Assembly: GCA_022775905.1 (NCBI GenBank)
Contig: JALFJX010000025.1
Location: 26,256-90,255, forward strand
Source of the DNA: Methanobrevibacter sp.
GTDB lineage: Archaea; Methanobacteriota; Methanobacteria; Methanobacteriales; Methanobacteriaceae
Reading direction: 5' to 3'
Length of the DNA: 64,000 nt
Shown: in pieces, positions 8,415 through 18,671 of the stretch
How positions within the stretch are numbered: position 1 is the stretch's first letter
Layout: every line of letters starts with the position of its first letter
Notes under the pieces: generated by a model
Database searches by the model: none
What the model saw: only the letters and a program-made list of their open reading frames with translations
What the model was told of the DNA's origin: nothing
Program-made: the position numbers and the translations under genes

Positions 8415-9661
8415 TTGATTAGAAAAATAGGTTTATTTTGTGTTTGATTTTAATATTTGTTTCAGTTAATTCAATTCAAGCAGCTGATATTAATGCGACT
8501 GATTCATCTATAAGTCCTATTGATAATAATTCTATTCAAAGTGATGTTAATTCTCATTTAAATACATCACTTGATGATTCTTTAAATGAAACTATCAAAA
8601 ATAAAACACAGTTAACATCACCAACAACTAGTACTTATTATAAAGGGTCTTATCATATAACTCTAAAAGATTCAAATAATACTGTTTTAGGAAATAAAAC
8701 TGTTACTTTGAGGATAAATAATATTAATTATACTGCTATAACTGACAGTAACGGTGTTGCTAATTTCAATTTAAAACTCAATCCTGGAAATTATAAATCA
8801 ACTATTGTTTTTACTGGTGATGATACATATGAATCTTGTAATTTAACTTCTAATTTTAAAGTATTGTCTACAATAAAGGCTAGCAATATATCAAAATATT
8901 ATAAAGGAAGTAAAAAGTATAGTGCAACCTTCTTTAAGAGTGATGGGAACTATTTGGCAAATAGATATGTTAAAATTACTGTTAATGGAAAATCATATTC
9001 TGTTAAAACTAGCAGTAAAGGTTTTGTAAGTATATCTGTAAATCTAAAGCCAGGTACCTACAAAATTGTTTCTTCAGATCCAATCACAGGTATAAGTTAA
9101 CAACAACATTTAAAATTTTATCAACAATAAGTTCAAGTAATCTCAATAAGGTTGCAGGAGATAACAAGAAATTTACAGCAAAATTCTTTAAAAGCAATGG
9201 GAAAGTTTTAGCTAAAAAATATGTTAAAATTAAAATTAACAGTAAGACTTATAAAATTAAAACAAATTCCTATGGTAATGTGATTTATATTTAAAAAAAC
9301 TTAAAGCAGGTACATATAAGATTGTTTCCTATAATAATGACGGTTTGTCAAAAAAGTCATAGTTAAAATTTTTAAAAGGAAAGCATCTACAAAATTAACT
9401 TCTAGCTTTTACACATTCCGTTCAAATGATACTAAAGAAGTTAAGATTAAATTATCCACTAGTTTAAACGATGATTCTAATTCAGGAAAAATAATTAAAA
9501 TCAAAATTAATGGAATAACCTATTCTAAAAAGACTAATAGCGAAGGTATTGTGAATTTCAAGTTACCTTCGCTGGAAAAAGGCATTTACAAAGTGGAATA
9601 TAGTTATGGTGGAAATTATTATTTTGTTTATATTTTAATTATTTTTATATCTTTGTTTTAA
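8415..9661 (+). pseudogene. Decayed adhesin-like surface protein with Ig-like repeats
   Basis: Remains of a secreted adhesin-like protein of the type abundant in Methanobrevibacter. A signal peptide can be read only by shifting frame near 8440: IRKIGLFCV from the TTG at 8415 (GAGGT lies eight bases upstream), then LILIFVSVNSIQAA. Repeats of about 75-85 residues follow, each ending in a motif like LKPGTYKI or LNPGNYKST, typical of Ig-like/Big stalks. Further shifts are needed near 9095, 9290 and 9355, some next to A-runs, to keep the repeats in register. The longest intact frame is 8438-9100. Recognisable coding ends at 9661. The product cannot be made as a full protein. Confidence 0.85.
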
Positions 9662-9837
9662 TATATTTGTAAGAATAATATTACAAGTATAACTTATATG
9701 TAATTGATTGTATATTTATTCATATGAGTTATAATTGTTGAGGGGTATCGGAAGATTGTGCTTTTGCCTAAATTAATATTTTATACTCCCATTATAATTG
9801 ATTATTATAATGTTATTGACTGTAAAGGGAGGTGAAA

Positions 9838-11601
9838 ATGATTAAACACAAGTTAATTGGACGCAAAATGTTGTTATTCACACTTTTCATAATGGTTTTA
9901 CTTGGAACAATATCTATTGTTAGCGCTAGTGATTCAATTGCAGATAATTCTTCTGATGATAGTGTTGAGCCTTTAATTTCAGATTCTATTGATGAGGATA
10001 ATGTTGTTGGGGATGAATCTGATGATTCTAATGCAATATCAAATGATGATGCTTTGGAGGCATCTTCTGATAGTAGTCCTTTCATTCCAGATAGTCCTGG
10101 ACATTATAATCATACATATGATTTAGAACCTTTCATGAAGATGTATCAAATATTCTCTCACATTTTGAATCCGTAAGTGGGGGTGTTACTACTGAAGGTG
10201 GTGGTTCTGATGAATTCCATGTATATTGGGCTCCTGAATATGTAACTGAAGGCCAAACATTCCATATTGTTGTTGATGTTAAAGATAGATTATTTTCTAG
10301 TGTAAAAATTTCAATTCCATCTATTGGGATAAAAAATCTAAATTTAGATAAATATTCTGATGGACATTATTTTACTTACACTGTTGATGGTAGTAAAGTT
10401 ACTCCTGTTGTTAAAGATGATACTATTGATATTAATCCTCAAGGAGCAAGTCATGTTTACGTAGAGGGGTTTTATATTTATAAAGAAAATAATATTACTT
10501 TAAGTATTAACTCTTCTTTAATTAAAATTGGAAACTCTGTTAAATTAACTCTTACTGTTAAGGATCTTACAGACAATATTCCTATAACTTCAGGAACAGT
10601 AGAATATTATCTTTCTAACGGTACAAAAATTGGAAGCAGTGCTCCTGACGGATCATTTGTATATACTCCTAGCAAAACTGGAAATTACACTTTCTATGCG
10701 AAATATATTCCTGATGAAAATTCAAATATTTATCTTGAATGCACTTCAAACAATGTTGATTTGGAAGTAGTTCCTTTGAATACTGTTGTCAGTGCTGATA
10801 AAGTGGTAAATAAGACTAATTCAATTATGGATATTCCGGTTTCTGTTGTGGGTGAGTTTGGTGTTTCTGTTGCTAATGGTACTGTGAAATCTACTATTGA
10901 TGGTACTGGTATTCTGCTACTGTTAATGATGGTAAAGTCATATTTAAGGATGTTAGGTTACTGGGGAAGTAGGTACTTTCAATTATGATGTTGATTATGT
11001 TGGAAATGATTATTATCTGGATTCTGTAGGTACTTTAATCATTGAAACTATTGAAATCCTTCTTGCAATAGTGGTTTTGAATACTACAACTACAAGTAAG
11101 AATGTCTCTGGTCATGAGGGTGATAAAGTAAATATTACAGCAGATATTGTGGATGAGGAGAGTAACCCGGTTCAGAATGGTACTGCTACATTAACTCTCA
11201 ACGGTAACAATTATACTGTTGAAGTTAAAAATGGTAAAGCAGTATTTACTGATGTCGTTTTACCTTCTGAAAATACAACAGCTGTAATTAAATATGCTGG
11301 AAATGATAATTATAATCCATCTTCAACTACAATTAATGTTACTATTATCGCTGATCCTGAACCAAGTCCAGAACCTATTCCTGATCCTGAACCAATTCCT
11401 GTTGATCCAACTCCAGGACCAAGTCCTAATCCTAATCCTAATCCTGGACCAGATAACAATGAATCTAATTCAGTAAATGGTGGTTCTGATGAAAATGGCT
11501 CTGTAGAGAATAACATGCATAATACAGGTAATCCAATCTTTGCTATATTATTGGTATTGCTTGTTTTAGTTTCAAATGTCTCTTTAAGATGTAGAAAATA
11601 A
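9838..11601 (+). pseudogene. Second decayed adhesin-like protein with Ig-like domains, proline-rich stalk and C-terminal membrane anchor
   Basis: A second adhesin-like gene in tandem with the first. The start ATG at 9838 has a strong GGGAGGTG ribosome binding site. A signal peptide (MLLFTLFIMVLLGTISIVSA) and an acidic Ser/Asp-rich segment follow. A one-base shift near 10128 moves the frame to one that runs open to about 10910 through Ig-like repeats. At least one more change occurs near 10910-10980 before the last open frame (to 11601). That frame has an Ig repeat ending YAGNDNYNPSS, a stalk rich in PEP, PDP and PNP, and a terminal hydrophobic helix followed by RCRK. The anchor and stalk suggest surface display when intact. 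Confidence 0.85.
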
Positions 11602-11606
11602 ACACT

Positions 11607-11637
11607 TGGAAGATTTTATCTTCCATTTTCTTTTTTT
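11607..11637 (+). terminator. Intrinsic-type terminator after the second adhesin pseudogene
   Basis: TGGAAGAT at 11607-11614 pairs perfectly with ATCTTCCA at 11618-11625 around a TTT loop, followed by TTTTCTTTTTTT. It survives although the gene upstream is broken. Confidence 0.6.
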
Positions 11638-11748
11638 AGCATATATTTATTAATTTAAAATAAGACTATTTTTCCTAATTTATATTATATTAATAGTGAT
11701 TGGTAATTTTTTAAGGGTATTTTAAAAAAGAGAAAAGAAATGGAAAAG

Positions 11749-13512
11749 CTAGAAAGCTCCTCCACCTCCACCACCGGATCCTCCTCCACCACTACCGAAT
11801 CCGCCTGAGTCAGATGGATTTGCTGAACTTGCACCGGTTGCAAATGCAGTGTTCATCATTCCATATCCTCCATAATAATGATACATGAATATGTCATCAT
11901 CATAGTCGGATATGTTTGGTACTTGCAGTTTCATGGATTCGTAAACCTTGTCTGCTACTCCAAGAGCCGCACCATAAATTAAGTACTTCTTCCAAACAAC
12001 TATTGATTCTGGAGGGTGTTCTTTAATTAAACTGTTGTCCTTCAAGAACTTCTTCAAGTTTTCCCATTTGAGATAGTAGACTCTACCCTCTTCTGTCCAT
12101 CTTCCAAAAATATCTGCTGGTGTCATCATCAATGCCACGGAAAATATTGCTAGAATTACACCTGCAATCATACAATAAAATCCATTTCTCAGTTCTGTTA
12201 TGAATCCTAGTACTGTTATTGCAATTCCAAAGATGATTCCAAGGGCTCCAATAATGTTAATCATTGTAGTACCTTTGTCCTCAAAGTATCTTGAAACATC
12301 CATCTGATTTTCAACGCTGTCTTCCCAGTCACCAACTTTTTCCATAAACCATTTTCCGTTGATTTCAGAGGATAATTGACCATTTAATGTTGAAAGATTT
12401 AAAATGTTGTTTGTAGCAAAGTGTTGCAATGTATCAAAAATGATTTTTTCACTTTCACTTAATCCTTCATTGCTGTTAAATGTTAATATCAAATCTTTTG
12501 TTTCAGTATCGATGTCTTCCTGCACATTCAACTTAAGGGCTTTTTTCTCTATGAGATTCATAATCGAAGCTTCAAAACCTTTCATATTAGGTTTTCCAAT
12601 GCTCATTTTATTTTCAATAAATGCATTAACCACTTCTGGTGGATCATTTGTCGGTAAGTCTCTTTCATATATTCCCTCATAATTTACCTTAGGTTCCCTA
12701 CCATATCTAAGATATGTGTAGATTGCACCTATCGGGCTTAAAATGGATAATAATCCTAAGACTAAATAAGTGTTGTTCCAAAAGTTACGTCCATTGATGC
12801 TGTCTTCCAAGTTTTTCATTATCATGTCACGACCATCTTGGTTGACATGCTTTGCGTTTGGAGCATTTGTGAAATCATCAACTGGCATTAGGACAAGAAC
12901 TTCATAATATTCTCCTTTCGGGATATATGAACTTTCAGTTGTGATTGTATCTCCTTTTAATGATGAAGTGTCGTTATAGTCTTGTGGATTTAAATAGTAT
13001 TCATTTCCACTATCTCCTGGTAAATGGATTGTTGATTGCAAATTATTGACTGGAACATCCCATTCTTCACCCCATAGTTTGTATTGAAGTCCACCAACAT
13101 CATTAAAGAGGGTCACTACTCCTTTCATATCATACATGATTGTAACAGTTACATCACAATCTTTTATGCCTTTTGTATGTGCTTCATCGGAATATAAATA
13201 AATTTTCAAGTGTTTATATCCATCATCATCGCTTACTTCATACTCGGCATATGCACCGTCTGTATAAATTTCAATATTATCAATACTTTCTCCGGATTTC
13301 AGAGGTATATCTCTGTATACTCCATTAAAAGCACCATCAAATGAATAATCGTACTGTTCTTCTACATGTAGTAGGCCATTATTTTCAACCGTCAAGTCTA
13401 TAATTGCTTGATCTATTAAATAACTTCTATCGTCATCTGCTGACACGAATGTTACTGTTGAAAATAATAATAAAAAAAGTAAGATTATGACAAATGTTTT
13501 TTTAACATTCAT
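11749..13512 (-). CDS. DUF2207 family membrane protein
   Basis: Predicted secreted/membrane protein of the DUF2207 family; function unknown. The 587 residues show a signal peptide (VIILLFLLLFSTVTFVSA), an extracytoplasmic DUF2207 domain (about 30-235), a membrane helix near 250-268 followed by a YGREPKV-type segment, a cytoplasmic domain, two more hydrophobic helices (about 420-465), and a C-terminus of almost pure Gly and Ser ending in GGAF. It is downstream of a LemA gene with a 15-base gap, a pairing seen in many bacteria and archaea, so the two proteins probably act together at the cell envelope. Confidence 0.85.
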   Translation of the reverse strand: MNVKKTFVIILLFLLLFSTVTFVSADDDRSYLIDQAIIDLTVENNGLLHVEEQYDYSFDGAFNGVYRDIPLKSGESIDNIEIYTDGAYAEYEVSDDDGYKHLKIYLYSDEAHTKGIKDCDVTVTIMYDMKGVVTLFNDVGGLQYKLWGEEWDVPVNNLQSTIHLPGDSGNEYYLNPQDYNDTSSLKGDTITTESSYIPKGEYYEVLVLMPVDDFTNAPNAKHVNQDGRDMIMKNLEDSINGRNFWNNTYLVLGLLSILSPIGAIYTYLRYGREPKVNYEGIYERDLPTNDPPEVVNAFIENKMSIGKPNMKGFEASIMNLIEKKALKLNVQEDIDTETKDLILTFNSNEGLSESEKIIFDTLQHFATNNILNLSTLNGQLSSEINGKWFMEKVGDWEDSVENQMDVSRYFEDKGTTMINIIGALGIIFGIAITVLGFITELRNGFYCMIAGVILAIFSVALMMTPADIFGRWTEEGRVYYLKWENLKKFLKDNSLIKEHPPESIVVWKKYLIYGAALGVADKVYESMKLQVPNISDYDDDIFMYHYYGGYGMMNTAFATGASSANPSDSGGFGSGGGGSGGGGGGAF

Positions 13513-13527
13513 AATAATCCCTCACAT

Positions 13528-14085
13528 CTAAAATTCTACTTTAGGAACTGCCCTTTCCGCTTCAGGAGCTTGGAAATATTCTTCTGCTTTAAAACCAAAT
13601 GCTTTTGCAAGCCAGCTGCTTGGGAATTGTTGACATGCATTATTGTATTTTAATACAACATCATTATAGAATTGTCTTGAATAAGCAATTTTATCTTCGG
13701 TTTCACTTAATTCACTTTGTAATTGTTGGAAATTACTGTTAGCTTTTAAATCAGGGTAATTTTCAGCAACAGCGAAAAGTGATTTTAATGCGCCGGTTAA
13801 TTGGTTATCTGCAGCACTTGTCTCTTCGACGGATGAAGCATTCATAACTCCTGCTCTTGCTTTTGTTACTTCTTCAAGAACGCCTTTTTCATGAGCAGCA
13901 TAACCTTTAACTGTTTCAACAAGATTTGGTATTAAGTCGTTTCTTCTCTTAAGTTGGACATCAATCTGTGCATAACTGTTTTTAACACGGTTTCTAAGTC
14001 CAACAAGGTTATTGTACATGTGTATTAAAGTAACTATAATAAATATAACTACTATTATAATTACTATTGTTTGTAGTAAATCCAT
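13528..14085 (-). CDS. lemA: LemA family protein
   Basis: LemA-family protein: one N-terminal membrane helix (about residues 5-25) followed by a helical domain. The 185 residues contain the family core [20 protein letters not shown] and [19 protein letters not shown]. Its cellular role is not established. It is the first gene of a two-gene minus-strand operon with the DUF2207 protein. The pair lies between the adhesin pseudogenes and the tRNA gene and is divergent from the latter. Confidence 0.92.
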   Translation of the reverse strand: MDLLQTIVIIIVVIFIIVTLIHMYNNLVGLRNRVKNSYAQIDVQLKRRNDLIPNLVETVKGYAAHEKGVLEEVTKARAGVMNASSVEETSAADNQLTGALKSLFAVAENYPDLKANSNFQQLQSELSETEDKIAYSRQFYNDVVLKYNNACQQFPSSWLAKAFGFKAEEYFQAPEAERAVPKVEF

Positions 14086-14217
14086 GATATCACTAATCTT
14101 TAATATTATTTATAGAGAATATAAACCTTGTTTTTTTTTTTAAGTTTATTAATGAGAACAATCTAATTATTAGTATAAGTAATATATTTTTGGAAAACAC
14201 TACTTTTAATCAATACC

Positions 14218-14225
14218 TTTATATA
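14218..14225 (+). promoter_or_regulatory. Possible TATA box for tRNA-Ser
   Basis: TTTATATA lies 75 bases before the mature tRNA end, preceded by an A/C-rich segment that could be a BRE. The leader would be about 50 bases. A second weaker AT-box (GATATATTATT) lies nearer the gene. Confidence 0.35.
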
Positions 14226-14299
14226 GTTGAATGTAGATATATTATTTTATCATATTATTCTAGACAATATGATTTGCAAGTATTTGCTAACTATTTTAT

Positions 14300-14384
14300 G
14301 CCGAGATAGTCTAGCCTGGTAAGGCGCGAGACTGGAAATCTCGTGGGCGTTCAGCCCTCCTGGGTTCAAATCCCAGTCTCGGCG
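14300..14384 (+). tRNA. tRNA-Ser (anticodon GGA)
   Basis: The 85-base sequence folds as a class II tRNA. The acceptor stem GCCGAGA at 14300-14306 pairs with TCTCGGC at 14377-14383, with discriminator G. The anticodon stem CGAGA/TCTCG encloses the loop CTGGAAA, anticodon GGA for UCC/UCU serine codons. A long variable arm (GGGC...GCCC) is diagnostic of serine or leucine, and the T-loop GGTTCAAATCC is normal. The terminal CCA is not encoded. Confidence 0.95.
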
Positions 14385-14414
14385 TTTATTAGTTTTTAAC
14401 TATATTTTTTTAAC

Positions 14415-14422
14415 TTTATAAA
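14415..14422 (+). promoter_or_regulatory. Possible TATA box for the rps13p operon
   Basis: TTTATAAA about 150 bases before rps13p. A start site about 25 bases downstream would put the whole hairpin-containing leader (14451-14545) in the transcript. The box follows the tRNA gene, so read-through from the tRNA is also possible. Confidence 0.4.
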
Positions 14423-14450
14423 ATACTTGTTAGACTGATATTTTTGCACT

Positions 14451-14545
14451 CTTAGTTATTTTAGTAACTAAGTTTATAACTGTTGAAAGAACTGTGTTTT
14501 GTTAATCAAAACATTCGAATCTATTACTTACGTCTCGTAGATTCG
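14451..14545 (+). promoter_or_regulatory. Two perfect hairpins in the rps13p leader
   Basis: CTTAGTTA at 14451-14458 pairs with TAACTAAG at 14465-14472 (8 base pairs, 6-base loop). CGAATCTA at 14516-14523 pairs with TAGATTCG at 14538-14545 (8 base pairs, 14-base loop). The second ends 11 bases before the GGAGG of rps13p. Both are perfect and absent from neighbouring gaps, suggesting a regulatory leader for the rps13p-rps4p-rps11p-rpoD operon. Autoregulation by one product is an inference. Confidence 0.5.
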
Positions 14546-14567
14546 CTCTATAAATGGAGGTTATAAG

Positions 14568-15017
14568 ATGGAAGACGATTTTAAGCATTTAGTGCGTATT
14601 TCAAGAAAGGACGTAAATGGTAACAAAACCATTGAACAAGCTTTAACTGAAATTAAAGGTGTAGGAATCTCTTTATCTAAAACTATGTGCCGTATTTTGG
14701 ACTTAGATTTAGATGCTAAAATTGGATACATCGCTGACGAAGATGTTTTAAGAATTGAAGAAATTTTAGAAAACCCTCAAAAATTTGACATTCCTAGATG
14801 GATGTTAAACCGTAGGGAAGACTATGAAACTGGTGATGACATTCACTTAATTGAATCTGATCTTGATATGACTTTAAGAGATGATTTAAACAGAATGAAA
14901 AAGACCAGAAGTTACAAAGGTAGAAGACACGAAGTTGGTTTACCTGTTAGAGGTCAAAGAACCAAATCTACTTTCAGAAAAAGTTCTTCAGTTGGTGTAA
15001 AACGTTCACGCGGATAG
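14568..15017 (+). CDS. rps13p: Small ribosomal subunit protein uS13 (S13)
   Basis: Ribosomal protein uS13 of the small-subunit head. The 149-residue archaeal form includes the helix-two-turn-helix region ([17 protein letters not shown], about 25-41) and a basic C-terminal tail with [22 protein letters not shown] ribosome binding site precedes the ATG. First gene of the second ribosomal/RNA polymerase operon. A T8 run follows the stop codon. Confidence 0.95.
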   Translation: MEDDFKHLVRISRKDVNGNKTIEQALTEIKGVGISLSKTMCRILDLDLDAKIGYIADEDVLRIEEILENPQKFDIPRWMLNRREDYETGDDIHLIESDLDMTLRDDLNRMKKTRSYKGRRHEVGLPVRGQRTKSTFRKSSSVGVKRSRG

Positions 15018-15080
15018 ACATAGAACTTTTTTTTAAGAAATTTAATATTTTAAATTCAATTTTATAAAGGAGATGTTTTA

Positions 15081-15620
15081 ATGGGACAACCTAGAAAATC
15101 AAGGAAAAAGTATAATACACCACCACATCCTTGGAATGCGGAAAGAATTAAAAATGAAAATAAATTAATGACTAAATACGGTTTAAAAAATAAAAAAGAA
15201 ATTTGGAAAGCTGATACTTTAGTCAGAAGATACAGTAGAGAAGCAAGATACTTACTCGGTTTTGCTACTGATCAAATGCAAGAAGAAAAATTAGAATTAT
15301 TAGGACACTTAGCTAGAACTGGTGTTTTGCCTGAAGGCGCTGCTCTTGAAGAAATCTTAGACTTAAATGTAGAAGATATTTTAAGAAGAAGATTACAAAC
15401 TATTGTTTACAATAAAGGTTTAGCTCGTACTCCTAAAGAAGCAAGAATGTTTGTTGTACACGGACACATAGCTTTAAATGGTAAAAAAATCAACTCACCA
15501 AGTTATGTAGTTTTAAAAGGTCAAGAAGATGATATCGGATTCTACCGTTCTTCACCTGTAGCTAAACAAATTGAAGAGTACAACAATGGTAAAACTGATA
15601 AAGTTAATACTGAGGAATAG
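15081..15620 (+). CDS. rps4p: Small ribosomal subunit protein uS4 (S4)
   Basis: Ribosomal protein uS4, a primary 16S rRNA binder. The 179-residue archaeal form lacks the long bacterial N-terminus. The S4 RNA-binding domain is visible at about residues 105-150 ([20 protein letters not shown] and later [16 protein letters not shown]). AAAGGAG lies just upstream of the ATG. The stop is followed 11 bases later by rps11p. Confidence 0.95.
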   Translation: MGQPRKSRKKYNTPPHPWNAERIKNENKLMTKYGLKNKKEIWKADTLVRRYSREARYLLGFATDQMQEEKLELLGHLARTGVLPEGAALEEILDLNVEDILRRRLQTIVYNKGLARTPKEARMFVVHGHIALNGKKINSPSYVVLKGQEDDIGFYRSSPVAKQIEEYNNGKTDKVNTEE

Positions 15621-15631
15621 AGGGTGTAATT

Positions 15632-16024
15632 ATGGCAAAAGATGAAAAATGGGGTATAGCTAATATTTACTCATCATTCAATAACACTATTATTACTGTA
15701 ACAGACATTACTGGTGCTGAAACTATTTCCCAATGGTCTGGTGGAAAAGTTGTACGTGCAGACAGACAACAAGCTTCACCTTTCGCAGCTATGGCTGCTG
15801 CAACTAGAATTGCTGATGATGCAAAAGAAAAAGGATTCGTTGGTTTACATATCAAAGTAAGAGCTCCTGGTGGAAACGGACCTAGAAGTCCGGGTCCTGG
15901 TGCACAAGCTACTATCCGTGCTTTAGCAAGAGCTGGAATTAAAATAGGAAAAATAGAAGATATTACTCCAATTCCTCACGATGGTACTGGAAGACCTGGT
16001 GGTAAAAGAGGAAGAAGAGTTTAG
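15632..16024 (+). CDS. rps11p: Small ribosomal subunit protein uS11 (S11)
   Basis: Ribosomal protein uS11 of the small-subunit platform. The 130 residues include [17 protein letters not shown] near the N-terminus and the conserved C-terminal block [21 protein letters not shown] upstream serves as ribosome binding site. Its stop codon directly abuts the next open frame of rpoD. Confidence 0.96.
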   Translation: MAKDEKWGIANIYSSFNNTIITVTDITGAETISQWSGGKVVRADRQQASPFAAMAAATRIADDAKEKGFVGLHIKVRAPGGNGPRSPGPGAQATIRALARAGIKIGKIEDITPIPHDGTGRPGGKRGRRV

Positions 16025-16039
16025 ATGGATGGGTTTAAT

Positions 16040-16843
16040 ATGGAGATAGAAGTTAAAAGTCAAAAGGATGATGAAATTGTATTCATCATTCGTGATGCAG
16101 AAGTACCTTTTGTTAATGCAATTAGAAGATGTGCTATGGTAAATGTACCAAAAATAGCTATCGAAGATGTAAATATTATTAGAAATGATTCCGCTATGTT
16201 TAATGAGGTGCTTGCTCATAGACTTGGTTTAACTCCTTTAGTTTCTGATCTTGATGCTCTTGAAGGATTATCATTACCTGAAGATGATGATTGGGAAGAG
16301 TTCACTAATGGAATCATGTTCACTTTAAAGGAAGAAGGACCTAAAGTAGTTTATTCAAAGGATTTAATATCTTCAGACTCAAAAATTAAACCAGTATACG
16401 ATACCATTCCTTTAGTAAAACTTAAAGAAAACGAAGAACTCAATATTGAAGCTGTTGCAAAAGTAGGATACGGAAAAGAACATGCAAAATGGATGCCAAC
16501 CACTGTTTGTGCTTACAAACAATATCCTGAAATCACTTTCAATGATGATTTGGAAATTGATTATGACTGTGCATCTGCATGTCCTAGAGGTGTTTTAAAA
16601 TCTGACAAAAGGTCTAAAAAGATTAAGATTTTGGACATTGAAAACTGTGCTATGTGTAAAAGCTGTGTTAGAGCTTCAACTAACGGATACATTAACGTAG
16701 GGTATCGTGAAAATGATTTCATATTTAGAATAGAAACTGATGGATCAATGCCTCCTAAAGAAGTTTTATTAAAAGCTTGTGAAGTATTAGGTGAAAAAGC
16801 AGATAAGTTTATCAGATTTAGTGAAGAAGGAGGAAGTAAATAA
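16040..16843 (+). CDS. rpoD: DNA-directed RNA polymerase subunit D (Rpo3)
   Basis: Archaeal RNA polymerase assembly subunit D, homologue of bacterial alpha. The start at 16040 gives MEIEVKSQKDDEIVF, the usual family start; an in-frame ATG at 16025 would add five residues and lacks a spaced ribosome binding site. The dimerisation part (RDAEVPFVNAIRRCAM) is at about 18-33. A ferredoxin-like insert carries cysteines CASACP and CAMCKSCVRAS (about 175-220), consistent with the [4Fe-4S] clusters known in some archaeal D subunits. The last base overlaps the rpl18e start. Confidence 0.95.
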   Translation: MEIEVKSQKDDEIVFIIRDAEVPFVNAIRRCAMVNVPKIAIEDVNIIRNDSAMFNEVLAHRLGLTPLVSDLDALEGLSLPEDDDWEEFTNGIMFTLKEEGPKVVYSKDLISSDSKIKPVYDTIPLVKLKENEELNIEAVAKVGYGKEHAKWMPTTVCAYKQYPEITFNDDLEIDYDCASACPRGVLKSDKRSKKIKILDIENCAMCKSCVRASTNGYINVGYRENDFIFRIETDGSMPPKEVLLKACEVLGEKADKFIRFSEEGGSK

Positions 16844-17208
16844 TGGCTAAAAAGATTATAAAAACTAATCCTAACCTTATTGAACTTATTAATAAACTTT
16901 ATGAACAATCAAGAAGTGAAGATGTAGCTATCTGGAAAGATGTTGCACAAAGGCTTGAAAGGTCTAATAGAAGAACCGCTGAAGTAAATTTGTCTGATAT
17001 TGCAAGACATGCTGAAGCTGGTGAAACTATTTTAGTACCAGGTAAAGTTTTATCAAATGGTAATTTAACAGAAAAAGTAGATGTTGTAGCATTAAAATTC
17101 TCAGCAAAAGCACAAGAAAAAATCGAAAGTGCTGGTGGAGAATGCATCGCTATTGACGAAATAATCGAATCTAATCCTAAAGGATCAAACATTAGGATTA
17201 TGGAATAG
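16843..17208 (+). CDS. rpl18e: Large ribosomal subunit protein eL18
   Basis: Ribosomal protein eL18, 121 residues. Family features include [18 protein letters not shown] near residues 26-43 and the segment [15 protein letters not shown] near 57-71. It overlaps the rpoD stop codon by one base (TAATG) and is followed eight bases later by rpl13p, the conserved archaeal order. Confidence 0.95.
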   Translation: MAKKIIKTNPNLIELINKLYEQSRSEDVAIWKDVAQRLERSNRRTAEVNLSDIARHAEAGETILVPGKVLSNGNLTEKVDVVALKFSAKAQEKIESAGGECIAIDEIIESNPKGSNIRIME

Positions 17209-17216
17209 GTGTTATT

Positions 17217-17639
17217 ATGATTATTGATGGAGAAGGCTGCATTTTAGGAAGATTAGCTAGTGTAACTAGTAAAAATCTTTTAGAAGGCGAAGAAGTAATT
17301 ATTATTAATGCTGAAAAAATTATGTTAACTGGTAATAGGGATTGGGCTTATGCTAAATACAAACAAAGAGTTGACAGGGCAAGTATTTCTAACCCTCGTG
17401 ACTTAGGTCCTAAATATCCTAGAAGACCAGATGATATATTTAGAAGAACTGTAAGAGGAATGTTACCTTTCAAAAAATCTAAAGGTAAAACTGCATTCAA
17501 AGGTTTAAAAGCATTTGTTGGCGTACCTGCTGAATATGCTGATGCAGAACTCACTTCAGTTCCTGAAGCAGAATACAAAAACATTAAAAAAGGTATCGAG
17601 TTAGGAGAAATCTCCAAACTTTTAGGAGCTACCTTTTAG
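17217..17639 (+). CDS. rpl13p: Large ribosomal subunit protein uL13 (L13)
   Basis: Ribosomal protein uL13, 140 residues. It has the archaeal start [15 protein letters not shown] and the conserved [16 protein letters not shown] block near residues 79-94. GGTG seven bases upstream supports the start. It is followed by rps9p after 18 bases. Confidence 0.95.
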   Translation: MIIDGEGCILGRLASVTSKNLLEGEEVIIINAEKIMLTGNRDWAYAKYKQRVDRASISNPRDLGPKYPRRPDDIFRRTVRGMLPFKKSKGKTAFKGLKAFVGVPAEYADAELTSVPEAEYKNIKKGIELGEISKLLGATF

Positions 17640-17657
17640 ATAGATGGATGTGTAATT

Positions 17658-18059
17658 ATGGTTAAAGTTATTCATACTAGTGGAAAACGTAAAACAGCTA
17701 TCGCAAGAGGTACTGTTCGTGAAGGAACTGGTAAAGTTAGAATTAACAGAGTTCCTTTAGAACTTTATTCTCCTGAGCTTGCTAACTTAAAATTACAAGA
17801 ACCATTAACCTTAGCTGGCGACTTAGCTAATGAAGTGGATATCAATATCCATGTTATTGGTGGAGGAGTAATGGGTCAAGCTGAAGCTGCACGTATGGTT
17901 ATTGCAAAAGGACTTGTTCAATGGTCACAAGATATGGATTTAAAAGAAAAATTCACTCAATACGACAGAACTATGTTAGTTGGTGACCCAAGACGTTCCG
18001 AACCTAAAAAATACGGTGGTCCTGGTGCAAGAGCTCGTAAACAAAAAAGTTACAGATAA
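17658..18059 (+). CDS. rps9p: Small ribosomal subunit protein uS9 (S9)
   Basis: Ribosomal protein uS9; its C-terminal tail reaches the P-site tRNA. The 133 residues begin with [16 protein letters not shown] and end with the basic tail [11 protein letters not shown], the diagnostic S9 ending. A short 6-base-pair hairpin (18051-18056 with 18065-18070) and a T-rich stretch follow, before rpoN. Confidence 0.96.
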   Translation: MVKVIHTSGKRKTAIARGTVREGTGKVRINRVPLELYSPELANLKLQEPLTLAGDLANEVDINIHVIGGGVMGQAEAARMVIAKGLVQWSQDMDLKEKFTQYDRTMLVGDPRRSEPKKYGGPGARARKQKSYR

Positions 18060-18107
18060 TTCCTTCTGTACTTTTATATTTTATTTAAATTAAAAAAGAT
18101 GATGTAA

Positions 18108-18278
18108 ATGATTCCTATTAGATGTTTAAGTTGTGGAAAACCTGTATCAGCATACTTTGATGAATATAACAAAAGAGTAGCTGCTGGTGAAAAGTCTAAA
18201 GATGTTTTAGATGATTTAGGTTTAACTAGATATTGTTGTAGAAGAATGTTAATTTCCCACGTGGAAACTTGGGAATAA
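18108..18278 (+). CDS. rpoN: DNA-directed RNA polymerase subunit N (Rpo10)
   Basis: Small zinc-binding RNA polymerase subunit N, homologue of eukaryotic RPB10. The frame encodes 56 residues from the ATG at 18108 to the TAA at 18276-18278. It begins [20 protein letters not shown] (CxxC at residues 6-9) and has the paired cysteines [12 protein letters not shown] near 43-54, the unusual zinc site of this subunit. GATGA lies just upstream. The position between rps9p and rpoK is the standard archaeal arrangement. Confidence 0.95.
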   Translation: MIPIRCLSCGKPVSAYFDEYNKRVAAGEKSKDVLDDLGLTRYCCRRMLISHVETWE

Positions 18279-18353
18279 TTTTACATACGTAGGGATATTT
18301 TTTAATAAAAATATAATCTTGGTAAAATATATGCCTAAATGGAAGTAATATTC

Positions 18354-18536
18354 ATGGATGTTGAAAAAAAATTAACAAGGTTTGAAAGGGCTAGACTTCT
18401 CGGAGCAAGAGCAATTCAAATATCAATGGGTGCTAAACCTTTAGTAGAAATTAAAGATTCTTTAGATCCTATAGATATTGCTTACGAAGAACTCAAAGCT
18501 GGAGTTTTACCATTAGATGTTATTAGATATGAATAA
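18354..18536 (+). CDS. rpoK: DNA-directed RNA polymerase subunit K (Rpo6, omega homologue)
   Basis: RNA polymerase subunit K, counterpart of bacterial omega and RPB6. The 60 residues include the family core [23 protein letters not shown] and the ending [10 protein letters not shown]. The start at 18354 ([11 protein letters not shown]) is preferred because GGAAG lies seven bases upstream; the in-frame ATG at 18339 has no such motif. The stop codon lies inside a perfect 10-base-pair hairpin. Confidence 0.93.
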   Translation: MDVEKKLTRFERARLLGARAIQISMGAKPLVEIKDSLDPIDIAYEELKAGVLPLDVIRYE

Positions 18537-18555
18537 ATAGTTTTTCTATTTATTC
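18531..18555 (+). terminator. Stem-loop overlapping the rpoK stop codon
   Basis: GAATAAATAG at 18531-18540 pairs perfectly with CTATTTATTC at 18546-18555 around TTTTT. There is no clean T-run after it, so it may be an mRNA 3'-end stabiliser or processing site rather than a true terminator. Confidence 0.45.
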
Positions 18556-18671
18556 CTAATATTTATTTAAAAAAAATAAAAAATACCAATATAACTCTAT
18601 AAATAGACTTACTGATTTTTTCGGAGTATAGGTTAGTTGGTAATAAATTAATTGGCACTGAGGTGTTTTTT

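Noticed and set aside
18581..18662. Possible small RNA or tRNA remnant before eno
   Set aside because: A promoter-like TATAAATA and AT-rich leader explain the segment; no stable fold or tRNA motif is present.
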